This document shows, piece after piece, positions 60,678 to 64,000 of a stretch of 64,000 nt of DNA; within the stretch, counting starts at the first letter, position 1; every line of letters starts with the position of its first letter. The stretch comes from Coffea arabica (taxonomy: Eukaryota > Streptophyta > Magnoliopsida > Gentianales > Rubiaceae). Made by a program: the position numbers and the translations under genes. A model generated the notes under the pieces. It made no database searches and had not been told where the DNA came from. It saw only the letters and a list, made by a program, of their open reading frames with translations. The stretch covers positions 5,582,501 through 5,646,500 of the forward strand of contig NC_092317.1 of assembly GCF_036785885.1 (NCBI RefSeq), written 5' to 3'.

Positions 60678-63004
60678 AGCAACATGGCCAGGTTCCATTT
60701 TTTGTCACCCTAGTGCTGTGATTAGTTTGTTAGATATGGGATTGTATTTGAATTTCAAGATTTAGCGGGTTTCTTTTTTATTTTTATAGGCAGCAGTTTC
60801 CAAATAGTCTGTTGTGGTTTGATGTAATCTTTTTGTTTTTCCTTTCCTTGGATCTTGAATCTCTCCTCTTTAGCTACTTTTGATGATTTTGTCACATATG
60901 AGTTTTGTGGTGGAGGATATACCGATCACTTATTAAATGATATAGACGGAGTTAATTTTGCAGCCTAGTGTGTGAAGTGCGTATGTGATTTTTGAGGGGG
61001 GCAAATCCTGGGGTAATAGTCGGTGGGGTTTTATGCAATTAACCCGAAGTGCTATACATCCCCCATCCCCGTCGGAAAAGAGAGATCGGGTGACCTGTTA
61101 TTATTAGTGAAATTCGGTCAGGAGAATTTTTCTTTTAGTGGGAACTATTAGACCTCCTCTTAGCTCCTAGTGTGTTATTTTTTAGTATGGCAGAAGCAAG
61201 AAATTAGACATTGCGACTGTTGTTGGATTGACAGCCTTCATTTCTAACTTCCTTGAACACGGTTTAGGAGCTACGGGTGCGAGATTTGGAGTTATAAATA
61301 TTTTATGAGTTCATGAGTTTATTCGGTTGGGCGATTGGGTTTAAGTTCGAGCAAATCGAGGAGGTTGGACTTAGAGCTTGAATTCTAAAATCTTGTGAAT
61401 TAAGGGTTTGAAAGCTAACTTGAATTTGAATTTGAATTTAAAAATTTAGAATAATTTAATTATATTTCTTTGTTTTTTAAAATTCATACATGATTTAGAA
61501 TAAATTTATTAATTATATTTCTTTGTTTTAGAATATAGACAGTACTAATTTTATTTATATTTGTCTTTTTGAGAAAAATACAAGATATATATATATATAT
61601 ACCCCTACATTTAATAATATCTAATGTATTTATACATTTGTCTATATTTAGAATTAACTTGAGCTCAAAAGCTTGAATCTCAAAACCACACATTGTCGTT
61701 CAGGAAACTAATAATTGTAAATTCGTACTTGAAGAAAAAGAAGAATGAATTGTTTGTGCGCTCGATTATATAACCATCTACTTTGTCCCTATCGACAAAG
61801 GAAGGGACAAAGTTTTTCTGCCTTTGTATCGGAGAGAAATTGCAATGTGCATAAAAAGTTGGAATACTTAATTCAACCCCATTTTCTCTGTTGAAGGCAC
61901 ATAGGCAAAAGTTTTCCATCCAAGGCACATTTTAGTTTCTAAAATTTGAAAATACCGGTTTCCTAATTTAATTTAGACATATATAGATTCTTCAGTGCTT
62001 TGAATGTTTTAGAGAGATAATTTTGTTCAAACTCTCCAAATTTGAAATACCTAGCTTTCTTACGTAAATCATATTTGTTTGAGATAGTAGATTTGAACTA
62101 GTTTTAAATTGATTAAACACAACTTGAGAACATATTGTATCAAATAATTTGGTTCCATCTTTTGATAAAAACATCCTCGGACCATGATTTTGAGTTTCAC
62201 GATTCCAGTCAAATTTACTGCACAGGCAAAAAAAAATTTGATTGCTCGAGGTTCTTCTTCACCAATAACGAAGGCGCAGGTTAGCTGATAAAATTCATCC
62301 ACAACAAGAGGTTCCACTCTTGTAGGTGGAGATGGAAGAAACCCTAGTTCTTAAACAGAAATTTCATCATCTCTCCTAGTGAACTTAGAAGTGTGTATGA
62401 ATATAAAACACATGGCGTGATACTATTAAATCATTGTAGCACGTTTTGTGATGTAATGTATAAATTACTGTAGCATTTTTTATGATGTGATATATATCAG
62501 ATAAAAAGATGGCTCGAATTATAAAAAAGTGAATTGAAAAAAATGTTTATGATACAAACAAAAAATTCTTTTGAAAACACACACACAGAATATATATATA
62601 TATATATAAAATATGAGTAAAAGTTTCCATATTTTACCTTACAGAGGCAATCTCTATTTCATGCTATCCAGGATGCCCACCACCTCTCTTGCGCTGATAC
62701 ATTACACCCTGGTGAGGTTAACGTTAACACCTAAACATTCTCCTACCTCCTCATATAAGACTGACTACACATTGCTCAACAACATTGCATACAAACAAAT
62801 TAAGGGAATGGGATGCTGCTATACAGTGGTAAAGATTCAGCAAAAATTGACAAAAAGAGTCATGATTATTAAACACAAGCTCCATGCTCAGACACCTGCT
62901 CTCTACATATCTCTGCAAAAGAAAAAGGAAAATCAAAATCTACTTGAGACAACAATGCAAAAAATTTTGAAAGGAAACAATAGAAATGAACTAGGGATCA
63001 TACC
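60678..63004. other. Convergent intergenic region and 3' UTRs
   Basis: Lies between the 3' ends of PP2A-A and the minus-strand protease. A short minus-strand frame at 62069-62317 (MEPLVVDEFYQLTCAFVIGE...) has a protein-like start but no match I can name and soon becomes AT-rich. A diverged family-A MITE is at about 62440-62580 and an (AT)n run at about 62590-62607. Confidence 0.4.
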
Positions 63005-64000
63005 TCAAGAAAATGGTAGTCTTTCAAATCTTTTTGGCCTGGAACAATCTGACTTTATCCACCCAATTTTCTGATTCACATTGTCATATACAAACAATTG
63101 ACCGCGTAAGGAGATATCTGCATAGACCAAGAAAGAATTTCATTTGTTGACAGAATAAAGGGATAAGAGACAACAAACAAGAAAATTGAATGATTTTAAG
63201 CAGAGAATAAAGAGCCCTTTACTAACTAACTCAGACTTTCAATTGCCTTACTAGGAGTCCTACCCCCATTCCAACTGAAAACAAAAATAGACAGATATGC
63301 CAGCTTAGAACAAAAGGCTTTAGTATTTGACATCGCCCCTTACTAACTAACTCAGACTTTCAATTGCCTTACTAGAAGTCCTCCCTGCATTACAACTGAA
63401 AACAAAAATAGACAGATATGCCAACTTAGACAAACAGGCTTTAGTATTTGACATTCTGTAGGTTCCAGTTTCAATGGGTTTGTTTGGATTGGGCTTTATT
63501 TTCCCAAATTTATTTGCTGTGCTACAGTAAAAAAATTTCTAATAATTCACAATCCAAACAGACCTAATGACTGCGGTCGTAGGTCATTCAGTCATTGTAA
63601 CAAATAAATCAAACCAATATTAGAAACCAAAGCCATCCTTTTTCCTGTCCAAGAATTATCCCCTGTTTCTATTCTTCAAATCTAGCTTCAGGCTAACCTC
63701 AGTTGTAGAGAACAAAATTACCATAAGAGCTTATGTACGAATGAAACTTACCTCCAAGTATTAGAGAAGATCCATGCTGTACCTCACTTCCATCAAGAAT
63801 ACCCAAGCATATGTTACCTTTGTTCTACAACGGAAATTTGCTTATATTTCATTAAATGTCATCTAGAGAGAAAACAGGACAACAAAATTTGATTTGAAGC
63901 CCTTACATTTATGACCAAGTAACCTTCTGGAGGAATCTGAAGTTTTGTGGATTTAATCCACCACTTGCTTCGAAAATGAAGGCCTAGAGGTTTGACAATA
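63005..64000 (-). CDS. A1-family aspartyl protease, C-terminal part (partial)
   Basis: The last three exons of a minus-strand gene that continues beyond 64000: 64000-63907, 63824-63752 and 63117-63005, with GT-AG introns. They encode 92 complete codons of protein. In order they read LQIPPEGYLVIN, then NKGNICLGILDGSEVQHGSS, then LILGDISLRGQLFVYDNVNQ, KIGWIKSDC and a basic tail, ending in TGA at 63005-63007. The pattern NICLGIL(D/N)G...ILGD..LRG..(V/I)YDN...IGW(I)xSDC is the end of the second lobe of plant nepenthesin/pepsin-type aspartyl proteases. Both catalytic Asp motifs would lie upstream, outside the window, so activity cannot be judged. The final intron contains a tandem duplication and a short MITE. 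Confidence 0.88.
63212..63456 (+). repeat. Tandem duplication (~123 bp) in the last protease intron
   Basis: Two copies of a segment beginning gcccttta/cccttactaactaactcag and ending ctttagtatttgacat follow each other directly, at about 63212 and 63335. They have a handful of differences. Confidence 0.9.
63480..63560. mobile_element. Short family-A MITE derivative in the protease intron
   Basis: About 80 bp. Starts ttgtttggattgggctttat and ends attcacaatccaaaca; most of the core is lost except 'gctacagtaaaa'. Confidence 0.55.

Noticed and set aside
62069..62317. Minus-strand frame MEPLVVDEFYQLTC...
   Set aside because: The start looks protein-like, but the rest is AT-rich and no family or intron structure supports it; at most a gene fragment.
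1..64000. CRISPR array, phage, integron or bacterial defence system
   Set aside because: The DNA is clearly plant nuclear. The only regular arrays are the plant repeats described, without spacers or cas genes.

Overview
The window is nuclear DNA of a flowering plant, almost certainly a eudicot. It is AT-rich, genes are split by GT-AG introns, and the recognisable proteins are plant-specific (ALMT anion channel, NIMIN, GPI-anchored lipid-transfer protein, plastid-targeted protein) or have plant-type versions (PP2A-A scaffold). Intergenic DNA is packed with MITEs, SINEs and MULE-type elements. The species cannot be fixed from sequence alone. There is no sign of bacterial, organellar or viral origin.

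Layout. 1-11 kb: almost gene-free. It holds a short-unit tandem array (2.6-4.0 kb) interrupted by a Tourist MITE, a decayed segmental duplication (4.2-6.5 kb and 6.7-7.8 kb) whose first copy was split by a 1.1-kb MULE, and a hAT MITE. 11.4 kb: an intronless NIMIN-like gene (NPR1 interactor, salicylate defence). 12-31 kb: repeat-rich desert with a solitary SINE, a retroposed SINE multimer, two tRNA-type SINEs, hAT and Tourist MITEs, and one GC-rich tract with G-box/ABRE/RY motifs but no recognisable gene. 31.7 kb: an intronless acidic nuclear-type protein. 36.9-39.0 kb: a two-exon plastid membrane protein. 40.3-41.4 kb (minus): a three-exon GPI-anchored lipid-transfer protein. 43.1-43.8 kb: a three-exon, 89-residue HMA-domain protein. 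45.4-47.9 kb: a 2.5-kb MULE carrying a Copia fragment, a nested hAT element and a 73-bp exact copy of the neighbouring ALMT leader. 48.6-51.9 kb: a six-exon ALMT channel gene with one GC-AG intron and one in-frame 93-nt intron. 53.4-60.7 kb: the complete 12-exon PP2A scaffold subunit A. 63.0-64.0 kb (minus): the last three exons of an A1-family aspartyl protease that runs off the right edge.

The genes form no operon or obvious pathway cluster; they look like an ordinary gene-poor to gene-moderate plant arm. The most interesting material is in the repeats: (i) the SINE family with a snRNA-type RTCCCACATCG box, a fixed 24-nt spacing to a TATA-like box and a covarying hairpin with invariant loop, present once as a monomer and once as a tandem multimer inserted as a single unit; (ii) the Pack-MULE-like element with the ALMT leader fragment. 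Exon boundaries were derived by eye from splice consensus, reading frame and family similarity.
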